From: Hyphomicrobiales bacterium
GTDB lineage: Bacteria; Pseudomonadota; Alphaproteobacteria; Rhizobiales; Devosiaceae
DNA length: 64,000 nucleotides
Reading direction: 5' to 3'
Assembly (NCBI GenBank): GCA_027487555.1
Contig: JAIYDI010000033.1
Coordinates: 124,001 to 188,000, forward strand
Under the pieces are notes generated by a model that searched no databases, was not told the DNA's origin, and saw only the letters and a list, made by a program, of their open reading frames with translations. Below are positions 1 through 8,497 of the stretch, in pieces (within the stretch, counting starts at the first letter, position 1; every line of letters begins with the position of its first letter). Both the position numbers and the translations under genes were made by a program.

Positions 1-494
1 TTCATGTTCCCATCGCCGATGTGCCAGGTCTGATTACCTTCGACCTCTTGACCCGGACCGGCCGAATTGTGGCCCGTGACCTCAAGTCGCGCCACGGCCT
101 GCCGGCGCCGCGCATCGCATTTGCCGGTCTCAACCCGCATGCGGGAGAAGGTGGCGCAATCGGAACCGAGGAGCTCGGTGTCATTGCGCCCGCAATTCGG
201 CAACTGGTCTCAGAGGGAATGGACGTTGTCGGCCCAATCCCTGCCGACACTCTTTTCCATGTGCCCCATTGGCGCACCTATGACGCCGTGATTGCCATGT
301 ACCACGATCAGGGGCTGATACCGATCAAGACAGTTGCCTTTGACGAGGCAGTGAACGTGACCCTTGGGCTCCCGATCGTTCGCACGTCACCGGACCATGG
401 CACCGCTTTCGATATTGCGGGCACGGGCTATGGATCAGACCGCAGTTTCCTCGCGGCGATACGACTCGCGGACAAGCTCACCCGTGGTATCTAG
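1..494 (+). CDS. pdxA: 4-hydroxythreonine-4-phosphate dehydrogenase, C-terminal part (5' end outside window)
   Basis: PdxA oxidises 4-phosphohydroxy-L-threonine in the cytoplasm during pyridoxal 5'-phosphate synthesis. The reading frame is already open at base 3, so only the C-terminal half (about 164 residues) is present. Family hallmarks are clear: NPHAGEGG followed by IGTEE, the PADTLF segment, AMYHDQGL (including a metal-binding His of the family), and the ending TLGLPIVRTSPDHGTAFD. The stop is TAG at 492-494. The gene lies just upstream of rsmA on the same strand, a pairing common in proteobacteria, but here a convergent DUF305 gene separates the two. No truncation is visible at the 3' end. 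Confidence 0.95.
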   Translation, partial: HVPIADVPGLITFDLLTRTGRIVARDLKSRHGLPAPRIAFAGLNPHAGEGGAIGTEELGVIAPAIRQLVSEGMDVVGPIPADTLFHVPHWRTYDAVIAMYHDQGLIPIKTVAFDEAVNVTLGLPIVRTSPDHGTAFDIAGTGYGSDRSFLAAIRLADKLTRGI

Positions 495-498
495 TCCA

Positions 499-927
499 TT
501 ACATCTGGGTGTCTAGCCAAGCCAGCATCTCGGATATTTCCTTTTCCTGGGCCGCAATGATCGACTCCGCCAGGCTTCGGGCAAACGGGGCATCGCCCTT
601 GTCCAGCTCGGCTTTTGCCATGGCGATGGCACCCCGGTGATGTGGGATCATGGCACAGACAAAGGCGACATCAGGATCACTTGCACCAGCACCAGCCATC
701 ATCTCGGCATTCATGTGGTCCATCCCAGCCATCAATTCCGGGTGGCGCTCAGGCGCGGACACCTGCCCGCCCATCTCCATCGAGCCAGACACTGCCTGGC
801 TATTGGCTCCGTTTGCGAGGCAAATGTGCGGAAGGTCAATTGCCGGTGCCATGTGGGCGGAATGGTTCTGAGCCCATGTGGGCGCAGAGGCAAGTACCAA
901 AGCGGCAGATAGCAAGAATGTGCGCAT
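499..927 (-). CDS. DUF305 family periplasmic protein (copper-linked)
   Basis: This 142-residue protein has a typical Sec signal peptide (residues 1 to about 19, cleavage near TWA-Q) and a Met/His-rich stretch at about 60-80 with repeated MDHM and EMM patterns. The DUF305 core follows, with MIPHHRGAIAMA at about 93-104 and a final helix of the form IxxAQxxEIxxMxxWL. Family members are four-helix periplasmic proteins, several of them linked to copper or silver binding and resistance. The start is ATG at 927, preceded by AGGAG at good spacing. A MerR/CueR-like operator lies about 50-70 bases upstream, which supports a metal role. The gene converges on pdxA with only four bases between their stop codons. 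Confidence 0.88.
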   Translation of the reverse strand: MRTFLLSAALVLASAPTWAQNHSAHMAPAIDLPHICLANGANSQAVSGSMEMGGQVSAPERHPELMAGMDHMNAEMMAGAGASDPDVAFVCAMIPHHRGAIAMAKAELDKGDAPFARSLAESIIAAQEKEISEMLAWLDTQM

Positions 928-977
928 GACGAACTCCTAAGTCGGTGCGCCCTACCGGCGCAGAGACGCATTGCTGC

Positions 978-998
978 ACCTTCCTACAATGACAAGGT
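978..998 (-). promoter_or_regulatory. MerR/CueR-type operator upstream of the DUF305 gene
   Basis: Read on the minus strand, a TTGACC -35-like hexamer (1001 down to 996) overlaps an imperfect dyad. The left arm is ACCTTGT and the right arm GGAAGGT, the latter identical to the CueR half-site. Copper-responsive MerR-family promoters have this ACCTTCC...GGAAGGT dyad inside an over-long 19-20 bp spacer. The -10 expected at about 971-976 is poor, so only the operator is argued for. No merR-family gene is in the window, so a regulator would act from elsewhere. Confidence 0.5.
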
Positions 999-1042
999 CA
1001 AGACGGCTTTGCCAAAAGTCGCCAATCGGATAAGTCGGACGG

Positions 1043-1873
1043 ATGCAGATCGACAATCTCCCCCCATTGCGTGACGTCATTGCGCGTCACGGCCTAAGCG
1101 CCAGACGCGAACTGGGCCAGAACTTCCTTCTCGACCTTAACCTCACGTCGCGCATTGCCCGGGTAAGCGGGCCGCTTGAAGGGATTACTGTCATTGAAGT
1201 CGGGCCGGGCCCTGGCGGGCTCACCCGCGCCCTGTTGGCAGCTGGTGCTGAACGGGTGATCGCCATCGAGCGTGACCCGCGCGCCCTGCCGGCTTTGGCA
1301 GAAATCGCGGCCGCCTATCCCGGTCGTCTCGAGGTTATCGAGGGCGATGCGCTAGAGGTGGACTTCCATCTCCTGGGCAATGGCAAGCGGCGCATCATTG
1401 CCAACCTGCCGTACAACATCGGCACGGAATTGCTGACGCGCTGGCTGAGCCTGGAACCTTGGCCGCCTTTCTTTGAAAGCCTTGCACTGATGTTCCAGCG
1501 GGAGGTAGCGGAGCGCATTGTTGCCGCTCCGGGCAGCGACGCATATGGCAGGCTCGGCGTTCTCTGTGGCTGGCGAACCGATGCCCGCATTGCATTCAAC
1601 GTCGACAGAAATGCGTTCACTCCGCCACCAAAGGTTACATCCAGCGTGGTCCATCTTGTGCCGCGATCAACCGACCCGACGATCCCCTCCAAATCTCTTG
1701 AGCAGGTCACCCGCGCGGCCTTCGGTCAGCGGCGCAAGATGGTTCGGCAAAGTCTAAAGAGTTTGGGGCGCCCCGTGGATGAACTGCTTGAGGCGGCAGG
1801 CCTAAGGGGAGACGAGAGGGCTGAAACCCTTGCGATTGACGCATTTCTCAAACTGGCGAGGGCAATCTCCTGA
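1043..1873 (+). CDS. rsmA: 16S rRNA (adenine1518-N6/adenine1519-N6)-dimethyltransferase
   Basis: RsmA (KsgA) dimethylates two adjacent adenines in the 3' terminal hairpin of 16S rRNA during late 30S assembly, using S-adenosylmethionine. The 276-residue length is normal. Motifs seen are LGQNFLLD at about 24-31, the SAM loop [10 protein letters not shown] at 52-61, the acidic IAIERD at 73-78, and the catalytic NLPYN at 121-125. The C-terminal part carries the family helical domain ([15 protein letters not shown]). Start ATG 1043 has only a weak upstream GGA. The stop overlaps the next ATG (TGATG), indicating translational coupling to a small membrane protein. Confidence 0.96.
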   Translation: MQIDNLPPLRDVIARHGLSARRELGQNFLLDLNLTSRIARVSGPLEGITVIEVGPGPGGLTRALLAAGAERVIAIERDPRALPALAEIAAAYPGRLEVIEGDALEVDFHLLGNGKRRIIANLPYNIGTELLTRWLSLEPWPPFFESLALMFQREVAERIVAAPGSDAYGRLGVLCGWRTDARIAFNVDRNAFTPPPKVTSSVVHLVPRSTDPTIPSKSLEQVTRAAFGQRRKMVRQSLKSLGRPVDELLEAAGLRGDERAETLAIDAFLKLARAIS

Positions 1874-2130
1874 TGGAGGGTGTGCTCGCGCTGTTTGCCA
1901 GCTTGCTGGCTTTTGTGGTGCCACTTGCGCTGATGCTGTTCCTGCAGCGTTGGCGTACTTTTCTCGTCGCGGTCGCCGCGAGCGTTGCGGTCTTTATGGC
2001 AATGACTGTGGATTTCGTCAGTGGCGGCACGGCAATTGTCGGCCAATTTCTTGCCGGGTTGATGTTGTTCGGCTTCGCGGCCGGCACGATCGCGAAGTTT
2101 GTGATGTTGCTCACCCGCCGCAGAGGATAG
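1873..2130 (+). CDS. small hydrophobic membrane protein, unknown function
   Basis: This 85-residue protein is almost entirely hydrophobic, with about three membrane segments (roughly residues 3-22, 28-47 and 55-78) and a basic C-terminus ending RRRG, suggesting a cytoplasmic tail. Its ATG shares one base with the rsmA stop (TGATG), so it is translated with rsmA. I do not recognise a family. It converges on gmk, with about 30 bases between the two stops. The coupling and the intact frame argue that it is real. Confidence 0.7.
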   Translation: MEGVLALFASLLAFVVPLALMLFLQRWRTFLVAVAASVAVFMAMTVDFVSGGTAIVGQFLAGLMLFGFAAGTIAKFVMLLTRRRG

Positions 2131-2160
2131 CAGGGCAGTCCGGCATCGGCTTTCAACCGA

Positions 2161-2826
2161 CTACCCTTCGGTCTTGGGCAAGGAGTCTATCTGGTTCTGC
2201 AGGTCGGACACGAAGTTATCCAGCTGCAAGAAACGGCTGCGCTCGAGCCGTGCAGCCGCGAGGATGGTTCGAACGCGGCTGGTGGAGTCTTCCAAGTCTT
2301 CGTTGACGAGCACGTAGTCGTACTCGCGATAGTGGTCCATTTCCTTGCGGGCATTGCGCAGACGCTTCTCGATCGTCCCCACCGAATCCTGCGCTCGGCG
2401 CTCCAGCCTGCGGCGCAGTTCCTTGATCGACGGGGGCAGAATGAAGATCGTCACCATGTCGGCGCGGCACTTTTCGTAGAGCTGCAAAGTGCCCTGATAG
2501 TCGATATCGAAGAGGATATCGCGGCCCGAAGACAGCCGCTCCTCGACCTTGGCGCGGGGGGTGCCGTAAAAATTGCCATGAACCTGGGCGCTTTCCAGTA
2601 GCTCTCCATCCTCCTGCATACGCTTGAAGGTCGTGACATCAACAAAGTGATAGTGCTTGCCTTCGATTTCGTCTGTTCGACGTGCACGGGTCGTCACTGA
2701 AACTGACAGCGCAATATTGGGATCGTCCTCGAACAGGGCCCGCGAGATCGATGATTTGCCGGCTCCAGAAGGGGATGCAAGGACCAGCATAACGCCACGC
2801 CGGGTGAATTCCATTTTGTGCCCCAT
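2161..2826 (-). CDS. gmk: guanylate kinase
   Basis: Gmk converts GMP and ATP to GDP and ADP in the cytoplasm. The P-loop SPSGAGKSS lies at residues 18-26, followed by the lid/GMP-binding region (SVSVTTRARRTDEIEGKHYHFVD, here read in pieces: TTRARR and GKHYHF) and DIDYQGTLQL. The 221-residue length is slightly above the usual 205 or so because of a short N-terminal extension (MGHKM). Start ATG 2826 is kept, though MEFTRRG at residue 5 is an alternative. The gene follows yicC and mltG on the same strand, the common alphaproteobacterial order mltG-yicC-gmk. Confidence 0.96.
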   Translation of the reverse strand: MGHKMEFTRRGVMLVLASPSGAGKSSISRALFEDDPNIALSVSVTTRARRTDEIEGKHYHFVDVTTFKRMQEDGELLESAQVHGNFYGTPRAKVEERLSSGRDILFDIDYQGTLQLYEKCRADMVTIFILPPSIKELRRRLERRAQDSVGTIEKRLRNARKEMDHYREYDYVLVNEDLEDSTSRVRTILAAARLERSRFLQLDNFVSDLQNQIDSLPKTEG

Positions 2827-2861
2827 GAAACTGGCCCGCTCCCTTGGTCCGAGCCTAGGGG

Positions 2862-3776
2862 CTACTCTATATTTTGAAGCTGCTCGCGAAGCTGGTCAAT
2901 TGCCGCCTTCAGGTCGAGGCCAATCGCCGTAAGCGCCACGTCATTGGATTTTGAGCATAAGGTATTCGCCTCGCGGTTAAATTCCTGTGACAGGAAGTCA
3001 AGCTTGCGTCCGACTGGGCCGCCAGCTTCGATCAGCTGTCGCGCGGCGATTGTGTGGGCGTTCAGACGATCAAGCTCTTCGCGTATGTCCGCCTTTGTGG
3101 CGAGTACGAGCGCCTCCTGAGCCAGCCGCTCTTCGGACAGACCGCCGAGTGCTTCGGAGATTTCCGCCACCTGCAGGCTTAGGCGCAAACGGATCGCCTC
3201 TCGACTGCGGCCTGGGTGGATTTCGGCAGCATGTGTCAATTGGGCGATCTCAGCGATCCTGAGGGATAACACATCGGTGATGCGCGCTCCCTCGTCCTGA
3301 CGTGCCAGCCGAAGCGCTAAAATCGCACGATCGACGCACCCGAGAATCGCCTGGTGGAGACGGTCCTCTTCATCGGGTGACAGCGGACTATCGCGCTGCT
3401 CCAGAACGCCCTTAAGCCCGAGCAAGCCATCCAGTCGGGGTGGCGCTCCGTCGACGCGGGACTTCAGCCAGCCGAGAGCGTCGACAACAGCTTCAAGTGC
3501 CTGATGGTTCACAACTACCCGTCCGCCTTCGCCGTCACGCTCGACAACGACAGAAATGGCTATGCTTCCGCGGGAGAACGCAGCCGATACTCGTTTCCGA
3601 ATCTCCCCCTCAAGAGAATCGAAGCCGGGGGCAATGCGAAGCCGAAGGTCCAAACCTCGGCCATTCACCGACTTGATCTCGACGGCAAATGAGGCCCCAT
3701 GAACGCTGCCATTCGCGCGGCCATACCCAGTCATCGAGGCGAGCTTTGCCCGGCTCCCATTCGACGCGTCGGCCAT
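2862..3776 (-). CDS. YicC/YloC family endoribonuclease
   Basis: YicC-family proteins are reported as endoribonucleases that affect RNA turnover and stationary-phase fitness. The hallmark MTGYGRANG occurs at about residue 15, and the C-terminal region has the conserved GRKLDFLSQEFNREANTL and the DLKAAIDQLREQLQN tail. The start at 3776 gives 304 residues and sits two bases after the mltG stop. A longer open frame runs back into mltG but is improbable. A start at the Met of MTGYGRA (3734) would also give a family-like length. Neighbours are mltG upstream and gmk downstream on the same strand. Confidence 0.92.
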   Translation of the reverse strand: MADASNGSRAKLASMTGYGRANGSVHGASFAVEIKSVNGRGLDLRLRIAPGFDSLEGEIRKRVSAAFSRGSIAISVVVERDGEGGRVVVNHQALEAVVDALGWLKSRVDGAPPRLDGLLGLKGVLEQRDSPLSPDEEDRLHQAILGCVDRAILALRLARQDEGARITDVLSLRIAEIAQLTHAAEIHPGRSREAIRLRLSLQVAEISEALGGLSEERLAQEALVLATKADIREELDRLNAHTIAARQLIEAGGPVGRKLDFLSQEFNREANTLCSKSNDVALTAIGLDLKAAIDQLREQLQNIE

Positions 3777-3777
3777 A

Positions 3778-4920
3778 TCAGGGCGCATCAACGCTCTCGC
3801 CTGCTTCCTTCGCCTGCTCGGCTTCCAGAGCCTCCCTGGCCGCCTCGGACTCGGCACTTGCTGCGGCCTTGCGGTAGGCCGCAACATTCCTTCTATGCTC
3901 TGCATAAGTGACGGCGAACAAGTGCCCGTCCGCCGGGTTTGCGCTCTTGGCTACGAAGTACAGGTCTTTGGTCTGGGTAGGACGTGCAACCGCAAGCAGA
4001 GCGTCTTCGCCCGGATTCGCAATGGGCCCCGGCGGCAGACCGTTGATCTGGTAGGTATTGTAGGGGTTTTTGGCCTTGAGCTCCGCCGATGTCGGGCTGC
4101 GATTGATCACCACTTTGCCTTCGGAGACGCCATAGAGAACGGTCGGATCGGTCTGAAGGCGCATCTTCTTCTTGAGCCTATTGATGAAGACCGCGGCCAC
4201 CTGCGGCCGTTCGGAAGCAAGGCCGGTTTCCTTCTCGACGATCGAGGCCAGCGTCACAAGCTCAGCCGGGGTCTTGATGACGGCATCTATCGTGGGGTCG
4301 CGCATCTTCCAGATTTCGTCGAGCTTGGCCCTCATCTGGGCCTGCATCTTCTCAAGAACCGACTGCCGGGTGTCCCCGGGGAAATAATCATAGCGCACGG
4401 CAAGCAGCGAGCCTTCCGCCGGGACCCCTATTGGGTCGCCCGTGAGGTTCGGGTTGGCAGCGTTCAATTTCTCGGCCACGGCGAAGGACGTGTCGCCGGG
4501 TATGACATTCACAAAGAAATCGAGCGGTTCCCCCTCGATCAGTTGATGGAGGACCTCGGCCATGGACGAGTTGGCTTTGAGCTCGTAGACGCCCGCCTTC
4601 AGGCCGGCTTCTTTTCTCTGCCCGTAAGCCCCGATACGAAAGATCCACTCGGATGGAATCAACTCATTTGGCGGGATAAGCCCCTGCTCTTCGAGCCGCT
4701 GTGCCGTCGTTCGGAGCGAAGACCCCTTCTCAACGGTGAAATTGGTGTCGGCTCTGACGGCGCCGGGCGCGTAGTAGCGATTGGCCCCGTACAGGAATAA
4801 GCCGACCGCCGCCAGGAGACCGAGCACGACCAGAGTCAGGAGGGCGTTGACCACGTCAACGAACCCGCTGCGTCTGCGACGACGACGAGTACGCCTATCT
4901 TCATCCCTGGCCATGATCAT
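3778..4920 (-). CDS. mltG: endolytic murein transglycosylase (YceG-like)
   Basis: MltG cleaves nascent glycan strands at the inner-membrane face and helps set glycan length. The 380-residue protein has a very basic cytoplasmic N-terminus (RRTRRRRRR), one membrane anchor at about residues 24-46, a LysM-like region, and the YceG catalytic domain. The probable catalytic Glu is E229 within SIVEKET, and the conserved LQTDPTVLYG and YNTYQINGLPPGPI segments follow. The C-terminus is an Ala/Glu-rich tail. The start MIMARDED was kept; ATG two codons later is possible. It is downstream of fabF and upstream of yicC, all on the minus strand. Confidence 0.94.
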   Translation of the reverse strand: MIMARDEDRRTRRRRRRSGFVDVVNALLTLVVLGLLAAVGLFLYGANRYYAPGAVRADTNFTVEKGSSLRTTAQRLEEQGLIPPNELIPSEWIFRIGAYGQRKEAGLKAGVYELKANSSMAEVLHQLIEGEPLDFFVNVIPGDTSFAVAEKLNAANPNLTGDPIGVPAEGSLLAVRYDYFPGDTRQSVLEKMQAQMRAKLDEIWKMRDPTIDAVIKTPAELVTLASIVEKETGLASERPQVAAVFINRLKKKMRLQTDPTVLYGVSEGKVVINRSPTSAELKAKNPYNTYQINGLPPGPIANPGEDALLAVARPTQTKDLYFVAKSANPADGHLFAVTYAEHRRNVAAYRKAAASAESEAAREALEAEQAKEAGESVDAP

Positions 4921-4983
4921 TCCCCTCCCCGCCGTCGCAATATCACGCGCATGGCCTCAGGCGGACCGTTGTGCGCCGGTCTA

Positions 4984-6252
4984 TCAGGCGACCTTGCGGA
5001 AGATCAGCGACGCGTTTGTGCCGCCGAAGCCAAAGGAGTTGGACAGCGCGACGTTGATTTCCTTCTTCACCGGCTTGTGCGGCGCAAGGTTGACAGGTGT
5101 TTCGACGGACGGATTGTCAAGATTGATCGTCGGCGGCGCAATACCGTCACGCATGGCAAGGAGACTGAAGATCGCCTCGACGGACCCAGCGGCGCCCAGC
5201 AGGTGCCCTATGGCCGATTTGGTCGAGCTCATCACCACATTGCTCGCTGCATCGCCAAGCATGCGAGTCACAGAACCGAGTTCGATCTCGTCCCCGAGAG
5301 GAGTCGAGGTTCCATGGGCATTGATGTAGTCGATATCGGACGGCGCTATACCCGCGCGCTTCACGGCCATCTGCATGCAACGGAAGCCGCCATCGCCATC
5401 CTCTGACGGTGCGGTGATGTGATACGCGTCACCTGACAGGCCATAGCCGATGACTTCGCCATAAATCTTTGCGCCGCGCGCCTTGGCACGGTCGTAGGCT
5501 TCAAGAACAACAATGCCGGCGCCCTCGCCCATGACGAATCCATCGCGATCCTTGTCATAGGGGCGAGACGCCATCTCCGGACGATCGTTGAAGCCGGTGG
5601 ACAGCGCGCGACAGGCTGCAAAGCCGGCGATCGAGAGCCGGTTCACCGGAGACTCGGCACCGCCTGCAACCATCACGTCGGCGTCCCCCAGCATGATGAG
5701 GCGTGCAGCATCACCAATCGCATGTGCTCCCGTGGAGCAGGCCGTCACGACGGAATGGTTGGGGCCCTTCAGCCCGAACCGGATGGAAACATTGCCCGAC
5801 GCCATGTTGATGATGCGACCCGGGATAAAGAAGGGACTGACGCGACGCGGCCCCTTCTCATGCAGAATGACGGAGGTTTCGTAGATTCCTCCAATGCCAC
5901 CGATACCGGAACCTATTAGGGTTCCGATGCGGTGCTTTTCTTCCTCGGTCCTAGGTGCGACACCCGCATCGTCGATGGCCTGCGTCGCGGCCGCCATGGC
6001 GTAGATGATGAACGGATCAACCTTGCGCTGCTCCTTCACATCCATCCATTCATCGGCGTTGAACTTCCCCTCGGCATAGGCGCCAAGGGGAATGCGGTGC
6101 GCGATCTGGCACGAAATGTCATCGATCTGAAAATCGTCGATGCGCTTCGCGCCACTCTTGCTCGCAAGGATGTTGGCCCAAGTGGTTTCGACACCGCAGC
6201 CCAAAGGGCTGACGATACCCATCCCGGTAACGACGACGCGGCGCAATTCCAT
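4984..6252 (-). CDS. fabF: beta-ketoacyl-ACP synthase II
   Basis: FabF condenses malonyl-ACP with acyl-ACP in type II fatty acid elongation. The protein is 422 residues, the usual size. It begins RRVVVTGMGIVSPLG and carries the Cys-His-His triad in VTACSTGAHAIG, HGTSTPLGD and KSAIGHLLGAAG, with the C-terminal glycine-rich SNSFGFGGTNASL. The gene lies 25 bases downstream of acpP on the same strand, and mltG follows after a gap of about 60 bases. The arrangement fabD-fabG-acpP-fabF-mltG is standard in the group. Confidence 0.97.
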   Translation of the reverse strand: MELRRVVVTGMGIVSPLGCGVETTWANILASKSGAKRIDDFQIDDISCQIAHRIPLGAYAEGKFNADEWMDVKEQRKVDPFIIYAMAAATQAIDDAGVAPRTEEEKHRIGTLIGSGIGGIGGIYETSVILHEKGPRRVSPFFIPGRIINMASGNVSIRFGLKGPNHSVVTACSTGAHAIGDAARLIMLGDADVMVAGGAESPVNRLSIAGFAACRALSTGFNDRPEMASRPYDKDRDGFVMGEGAGIVVLEAYDRAKARGAKIYGEVIGYGLSGDAYHITAPSEDGDGGFRCMQMAVKRAGIAPSDIDYINAHGTSTPLGDEIELGSVTRMLGDAASNVVMSSTKSAIGHLLGAAGSVEAIFSLLAMRDGIAPPTINLDNPSVETPVNLAPHKPVKKEINVALSNSFGFGGTNASLIFRKVA

Positions 6253-6277
6253 CAGTCAGGACCCGAGGCGCGAAAGA

Positions 6278-6514
6278 TCAGCCAACGGCCTTGGTGAGGT
6301 AGGCGACAGCGTCGCCAAACGTCTGGATCGACTCGGCAGCGTCGTCCGGAATCTCGACGTTGAACTCTTCTTCAAAGGCCATCACGAGTTCGACCTGGTC
6401 AAGCGAGTCGGCGCCCAGATCGTCGATGAAGCTCGCCTTGTCGACAACCTTCTCGGCATCGACGTTCAGGTGTTCGACAACGATCTTGCGGACGCGATCG
6501 GCGATGTCGCTCAT
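6278..6514 (-). CDS. acpP: acyl carrier protein
   Basis: This 78-residue acidic helical protein carries the growing acyl chain on a 4'-phosphopantetheine arm. The attachment site is Ser37 in [10 protein letters not shown], the universal DSL motif. The start ATG 6514 is preceded by GGGAAG at good spacing. About 210 bases separate it from fabG upstream, so it may have its own promoter, as is usual for highly expressed acpP genes; no convincing promoter hexamers were found in that gap. fabF follows immediately. Confidence 0.98.
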   Translation of the reverse strand: MSDIADRVRKIVVEHLNVDAEKVVDKASFIDDLGADSLDQVELVMAFEEEFNVEIPDDAAESIQTFGDAVAYLTKAVG

Positions 6515-6727
6515 ATTTGACTTCCCTTGTTACCAGACTGGTTTTGGCTTCGTTCGTTACGCGGCGCTGGACTGCCTCGGCTTAGCCTTGGGCCCCGTAC
6601 TGTTGATCTAACAGTTTAGGCACGGTTCCCAAGGCCTGCAAGTCCGGGTTCGCCCCCGAAATCAGGGCGGACCTATCATATCTTCAATTGCAACGCCATA
6701 TCGACGCTGACTGGGTTTCCCCAGGCT

Positions 6728-7468
6728 TCAGAGCATCACCATACCGCCGTTGACGTTGAGCGTGTGGCCGGTGATGTAGGCGGATTCGGTGCTTGCAAGA
6801 AACACGACGGACGCGGCGACTTCCTCGGCGAGGCCCAGACGGCCCGCCGGGACCTTGGCAAGAATGGCTTCTTTCTGCTTCTCGTTCAGCTCGTCTGTCA
6901 TCGCCGAGCCGATAAACCCGGGTGCCACCGTGTTGACCGTGATGTTGCGCGACGCCACTTCATAGGCCAGCGCCTTCGACATGCCGATGAGGCCTGCCTT
7001 GCTGGCCGCGTAATTGCCCTGACCCGGATTGCCGACGACGCCCACGACCGATGTGATGCCGATGATGCGGCCATAGCGCTGCTTCATCATGCCCCTGAGC
7101 ACGGCACGGGTGAGGTGGAAGGCCGAGGTGAGATTGACCGCAAGGACCTGATCCCACTCCTCATCCTTCATGCGCATGAAGAGGTTATCGCGCGTGACGC
7201 CGGCATTGTTGACGAGAATGTCGATGCCGCCCAGCGCAGCTTCGGCGGAGGGCACAAGCTGATCAACGGCGGCGAGGTCGGAGAGGTTGCACGGCAGGAT
7301 GGGATGATCGCCGCCGCCCAGCGCGTCCCTTGTCTCCTCGAGCGCGGCGACGCGGGTACCGCTCAGCGCGACACGGGCACCTGAAGCGGCGAGCGCCTTG
7401 GCAATCTCGCGGCCGATGCCGCCAGATGCGCCGGTAACGAGGGCGCGCTTGCCGGAAAGATCAAACAT
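6728..7468 (-). CDS. fabG: 3-oxoacyl-ACP reductase
   Basis: FabG reduces beta-ketoacyl-ACP with NADPH in fatty acid elongation. It is a 246-residue classical short-chain dehydrogenase: the nucleotide loop TGASGGIG lies at 12-19, NNAG is near 87-90, and the catalytic YxxxK is in NYAASKAGLIG, preceded by a conserved Ser (GITSVVG). The C-terminus GHTLNVNGGMVML is typical of FabG rather than of general SDRs. It lies between fabD and acpP on the same strand, which fixes the assignment. Confidence 0.97.
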   Translation of the reverse strand: MFDLSGKRALVTGASGGIGREIAKALAASGARVALSGTRVAALEETRDALGGGDHPILPCNLSDLAAVDQLVPSAEAALGGIDILVNNAGVTRDNLFMRMKDEEWDQVLAVNLTSAFHLTRAVLRGMMKQRYGRIIGITSVVGVVGNPGQGNYAASKAGLIGMSKALAYEVASRNITVNTVAPGFIGSAMTDELNEKQKEAILAKVPAGRLGLAEEVAASVVFLASTESAYITGHTLNVNGGMVML

Positions 7469-7546
7469 AGGGGCGCTCCTTTGGCGGCCGGGCCTTAAGA
7501 TGAACGGGAATTTTCTTCCCGGTTTTCGTGTCGTTCTTGCCGGCGA

Positions 7547-8497
7547 TCACGCGCCAAATTCCGCCACAAAGGCGTCGATGTCCGCCGGGGTGCCGATCGA
7601 CATCGTGGCGGTATCGGGGACGATCCGCTTGGCGAGGCCCGAGAGGACCTTGCCGGCACCGAGTTCAACCAATTGCGTCACGCCACCCTCCTTCACCAAC
7701 CACCCCACACACTCCGTCCACCGCACCCGGCCCGTCACCTGCTCGACGAGGCGCCGCTTGATCTCGGTCGGGTCCGAGATCGGCGCCGCCAGCACATTGG
7801 CGACAACCGGCACCACGGGCTGATGCACGGCGACAAGATTGAGCGCCTGCTGCATCGCCTCGGCCGCGGGCCGCATCAGCGCACAATGGAACGGTGCGCT
7901 CACCGGCAGCGGCAGGGCACGCTTGGCGCCCTTGGCCTTCAAAATCTCAATGGCGCGGTTCACCGCCGCGACATTGCCCGAAATCACCAGCTGGCCCGGG
8001 GCGTTATCGTTGGCGAGCTCGCAGATTTCTCCCTGCGCCGCCTCCTCGCACGCGGCCAGAACCGCTTCGAGTTCGAGACCGAGAATGGCCGCCATCGCCC
8101 CCTGCCCCACCGGCACGGCCTGCTGCATGGCCTGCCCGCGCGTCTTGAGCAGACGGGCCGCATCACCAAGGCTGAACGCCCCGGCAGCCGCCAGCGCGGA
8201 ATACTCGCCCAGCGAATGGCCCGCGACGAACGCCGCTTCCTTTCGAAGCACAATACCACGGCTTTCGAGCACGCGGACAACTGCGACGGAAACGGCCATG
8301 AGCGCGGGCTGCGCGTTTTCGGTCAGACGCAGGGTTTCGTCGGGCCCTTCGAACATCAGCTGCGAGAGATTTTGGCCAAGCGCCTCATCTACCTCGGCAA
8401 AAACGTTGCGGGCCTCCTGATAGGCGGCGGCGAGATCCTTGCCCATGCCGACGGCCTGGCTGCCCTGTCCGGGAAAGGTAAATGCACGCTTGGTCAA
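7547..8497 (-). CDS. fabD: malonyl-CoA:ACP transacylase
   Basis: FabD transfers malonyl groups from CoA to ACP and starts the fatty acid gene block here. The 316-residue protein opens with TFPGQGSQ, has the nucleophile Ser95 in GHSLGEYSAL, and the partner His in SAPFHCALM. It is the first gene of the minus-strand fab cluster and is divergent from rpsF. The 78-base gap to fabG contains a small hairpin (CGGGAA/TTCCCG) without a clear terminator. Confidence 0.97.
   Translation of the reverse strand: MTKRAFTFPGQGSQAVGMGKDLAAAYQEARNVFAEVDEALGQNLSQLMFEGPDETLRLTENAQPALMAVSVAVVRVLESRGIVLRKEAAFVAGHSLGEYSALAAAGAFSLGDAARLLKTRGQAMQQAVPVGQGAMAAILGLELEAVLAACEEAAQGEICELANDNAPGQLVISGNVAAVNRAIEILKAKGAKRALPLPVSAPFHCALMRPAAEAMQQALNLVAVHQPVVPVVANVLAAPISDPTEIKRRLVEQVTGRVRWTECVGWLVKEGGVTQLVELGAGKVLSGLAKRIVPDTATMSIGTPADIDAFVAEFGA

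Noticed and set aside
3777..3905. Longer YicC start overlapping mltG
   Set aside because: It would add 43 Arg/Pro-rich residues encoded opposite phase inside mltG; ATG 3776 directly follows the mltG stop.
7500..7530. Small hairpin CGGGAA/TTCCCG between fabD and fabG as a terminator
   Set aside because: The stem is only six pairs and lacks a T-run in the direction of transcription.
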